A DNA stretch of 64,000 bases from Neckera pumila (taxonomy: Eukaryota > Streptophyta > Bryopsida > Hypnales > Neckeraceae). The DNA lies in the NCBI GenBank assembly GCA_963969595.1, contig OZ018413.1, positions 9,972,211-10,036,210 on the forward strand, read 5' to 3'. Of this stretch, positions 61,801 to 64,000 are shown one piece after another. The notes beneath the pieces were generated by a model that was not told the DNA's origin, searched no databases, and saw only the letters and a list, made by a program, of their open reading frames with translations. The position numbers and the translations under genes were made by a program. Position 1 is the first letter of the stretch, and each line of letters starts with the position of its first letter.

Positions 61801-62097
61801 CGACGATACAGAGGATGGTACATGAGTCGGCGACGAAGCGGACAACATACCCTCAGATCACTGCCTGTCAACACAAATTGATGCCGGAGACGAAGTCGAC
61901 AATGGCGGAGGGGAGGGTGATTCTCCTCATGTGGGGTTGAAGGAGAACCCAGCACACGACCAACCCTCAGGAACTGAAGCGGCCGGGATGGGCAACGCTT
62001 CGGACAACAATGGAAGTACCTCTCACACAGTGAGTGATCATGAGGAGGAGGAAGTTCAAACTCCGGCTCCACTAAACACCGGAAGTACCGCTCACGT
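58831..62097 (+). pseudogene. Decayed ParB-like/methyltransferase-like mobile-element gene (copy 2)
   Basis: Exon A runs 58831-59820, intron 59821-60107, exon B about 60108-61446, intron 61447-61536, and exon C from 61537 until cut at 62097. It is collinear with the minus-strand copy at 530-4187. Over the first 97 residues after MSSIF I count 79 identities by hand. The ParB-like block has YYIIGGQHTVAAHKDL. The methyltransferase-like block is ILITDGAGFHTILAYLERRQ, then WDWHVVH and MNGGPEFTSLGL. The acidic tail has QDEEEE-like runs. Stops lie at 59734-59736, 59796-59798, 60594-60596, 61134-61136 and in the tail (61706, 61822). Copy 1 has sense codons at the first four. The first intron acceptor reads CAAGGATTC where copy 1 has CAGGGATTC. 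The first 25 residues differ entirely from copy 1. Confidence 0.6.
59882..60035. repeat. Three palindromes in intron 1 of copy 2
   Basis: Copies lie at 59882-59903 (CAGCGGGAAATGTCTCGATG), 59967-59986 (CAGCGGGAATTATCCCGTGG) and 60014-60035 (CAACGGGATATATTCCGCTG). Number and location match the three in the first intron of copy 1, although sequence outside the palindromes has diverged. Confidence 0.8.
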
Positions 62098-62776
62098 TGT
62101 CGGAACCTGAAAATCCACTTTTACTAACTTAAAATATAAATGAAGGAATAATCTTCTTCTTAGTAGTAAATTTTTTCGATTTTAAGATAGTTATAGACCG
62201 TCTAATGTTTAGAACCGGAAACCGGAAGTGGACTGATCAGGAATCTATGTAAAGGCTAACCGAATGTACCGGAAACAAGGAACCGGAGTTCAAATTCGCC
62301 TAGACCGGATCAGGAAAGGGGTAACAGAAACCGGCATCCAATGGTGACCTACTTAACCCTAGGGAACTACGGGAACGTTCTAATCATTAGTAAACGGAAA
62401 TCCTAAATGGGCAGGTTTAACGGGCAGGTTTAACGGGCAAAGCCTAGATTAGGGGAATCATTAGGAGCAGCTGGGATTGGCTCTCTTAAACCCCATCCGT
62501 CCAGAGACTGATCACTTACATTTTCCTGCCTTGACTGAAAGTTGTAGCAACGTGCACCATTACTGGTTTCCGGTCTGTGCATTATTATTGGATTTTGAAT
62601 TGACGGACTGCAGAAGGGAGTGCTTGAGGAACATTAAGCGCAAGAGAGAGGTCTGCTAGCATCCCAGCTTAGCGTTAGTGCATGCACAACTGAAAGTAGG
62701 AGAGAGAGAGAGCCGTGAGGACCACTTTATTTCCGATTTTCGAGAGTAGACCAGCCACATCTTAACGGGAGGAGAG
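62098..62776 (+). mobile_element. Probable 5-prime LTR and leader of an LTR retrotransposon
   Basis: Homology to copy 1 breaks just before TGTCGGAACCTGAAAATCCA at 62098, and the new sequence starts TG as LTRs do. About 680 bp of non-coding DNA with several ACCGGAAACCGG-type words and a short GA run leads to a gag-like frame. The LTR 3-prime end and primer-binding site were not identified; the second LTR would lie outside the window. Confidence 0.5.
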
Positions 62777-64000
62777 ATGGCTACAAATCAGAGTGGGGGA
62801 GCCACCATCTTGCTTCGGTATGTGACGCCACGATTGCCCAAGGACGAGAAGGAGCTGGCGGAGCTGAAGGAAGACTTGGAGCAGATGGGGTGCACTGGAT
62901 TCCTGATCCGACCATGGGACTTCAGAAGCGAAGCAGTAGTAGCGGAATTGAGGCCTGGAGCGCCAACTCGCGTTGCGACCACTATCCGTGCAAAGCCCAA
63001 GCGATGGACGGTGGACATGTGGAGGAAGGTCTATGTATTCGACCAGGAAGGCGAAGGAAGTGCATCCCAGAAACACAAGTATACGGTGGGTAAGTTCCGA
63101 AACTCAATTAGTAAAAAAGACGGGTTCTCAGTTACCAATTGTATCAATCAGAGAGAGAAGCGGTTGTTACAGTGTGTCTTGGCCATTCTCAACCCGGAAA
63201 GGCCAAGTCGAGTTTCTCTGACATTGGCCAACACAATATTTGGCACATTGTTTGGAGACCGGAAAGTAGATTGAGGAGTGATCATCCAGGACCAAGTACT
63301 GAAAATGGTGAATAATGTTGGGAAGGCCAAGCCTTCCGCCATCTGTCCGTTCCTGTTTCATCTATATCATTCTGAGGGGGTGATGACGAAAGAAGAGGAG
63401 GTAGAGTACGAGGCCGCTGCTGTCCTGGTAGAGTTTGAAGTTCCGGACTTAGATCCTAAGACCGGAAATGAGGAAGAATCCTCAGATGAGGGAGATAATG
63501 AGGATGAGCAAAGCGAGTCTGAGGACGATGAGGATGAGAATGAGGATGATGATAAGGATGAGGAAACGAGAAGAAAAGGTCAGGTAGAGAAAGAGCAGAC
63601 CAAGGATACCGATCCGGTCTAGAGAGACAAGCCACTAGAGAGAATCACTCGAGAATTGAGCGACTTCAGGAACCGGTATGAGATAGAACGAGGGGCGATG
63701 CAGACCATCTGCACCACAGTGGGCGCCGTCCACCCAGCTCAAGCCTTAACTCGGGTAATACGGCTTACCCGAGAGAAGGAGGAGAATGAAAACAAGGAAG
63801 AATTGGCAAAGCTTTTTGGCCAAGTGGCCACTCTTAAACAGGAGTTGCGCCAGAAAACAGAAGAGGTGGAGAAGGAGAAAATGTTCTCCAAACAGACGCG
63901 AGACACCATCTCCCGAATCCGGGAATTCATCACCCATCCGGGTGAAGTTGTCAACAAGGCTAACTTGTTTGACCAACAAGTAATGGTAGAAGGACGACAG
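62777..64000 (+). pseudogene. Gag-like gene of an LTR retrotransposon, with stops; runs off right edge
   Basis: ATG at 62777 gives MATNQSGGATILLRYVTPRL. The first block includes KRWTVDMWRKVYVFDQEGEG, KHKYTVGKFRNSISKKDGFS and LANTIFGTLFGDRKVD, the sort of sequence found upstream of zinc-knuckle or pol regions in plant elements. A TGA at 63272-63274 follows RKVD where Trp is likely (TGG to TGA). A second block (GVIIQDQVLKMVNNVGKAKP) runs into a highly acidic stretch. A TAG lies at 63620-63622. A coiled-coil frame (LAKLFGQVATLKQELRQKTE) continues to the window end. Protease and reverse transcriptase are not within the window, so the class is inferred. Confidence 0.5.

Noticed and set aside
61534..62072. 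Long reverse-strand Pro/Ser-rich frames opposite the copy 2 tail
   Set aside because: They are shadows of the Glu/Gly/Asp-rich acidic tail on the plus strand, which has a counterpart in copy 1.

Overview
The window looks like nuclear DNA of a green plant. It carries five split genes with GT-AG introns and plant-type products. These are bystin, the MWFE subunit of mitochondrial complex I, ALG1 mannosyltransferase, a CNX1 molybdenum-insertase whose domain order (MoeA-like then MogA-like) is the plant order, and photosystem II PsbW. Short interstitial CCCTAAA telomere-type motifs fit as well. A non-seed plant or a close streptophyte alga is my guess from the kinds of mobile DNA; the sequence alone does not settle it.

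Layout: 1-15.5 kb is mobile DNA. A decayed minus-strand gene (1-4187) encodes a predicted ParB-like domain followed by a region laid out like a degenerate N6/N4 DNA methyltransferase and an acidic tail. A decayed plus-strand gene (11347-14925) encodes a DUF7869-type, RNase-H/transposase-like protein. Both carry one family of about 20-bp palindromes (consensus CATCGGGAGATCTCCCGATG) in introns and upstream DNA, including a seven-copy array at 10925-11095. I suggest they belong to one large element with divergent genes. From 16.1 to 20.8 kb lies a LINE with endonuclease, reverse transcriptase and poly(A). From 20.8 to 25 kb is AT-rich DNA with terminal-inverted-repeat elements.

The gene-bearing middle holds bystin (25422-29638, +), MWFE (31655-31969, -), ALG1 (39286-44461, +) and CNX1 (46152-52539, -). 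A cluster of TTAA-bounded inverted-repeat elements, one carrying nested Helitron-like insertions, separates MWFE from ALG1. These are unrelated housekeeping genes (40S ribosome assembly, respiration, N-glycosylation, molybdenum cofactor), not an operon-like set. PsbW (55899-56203, -) shows only its second exon; mobile-element-like sequence lies directly upstream.

At the right end (58831-62097, +) is a second, inverted copy of the ParB-like/methyltransferase-like gene. It is cut by what looks like an LTR retrotransposon beginning at 62098, whose gag-like gene runs off the window. The two copies complement each other: stops in one are mostly sense codons in the other, and several differences are C-to-T changes. 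The most unusual content is this ParB-like plus methyltransferase-like mobile gene and its intronic palindromes.
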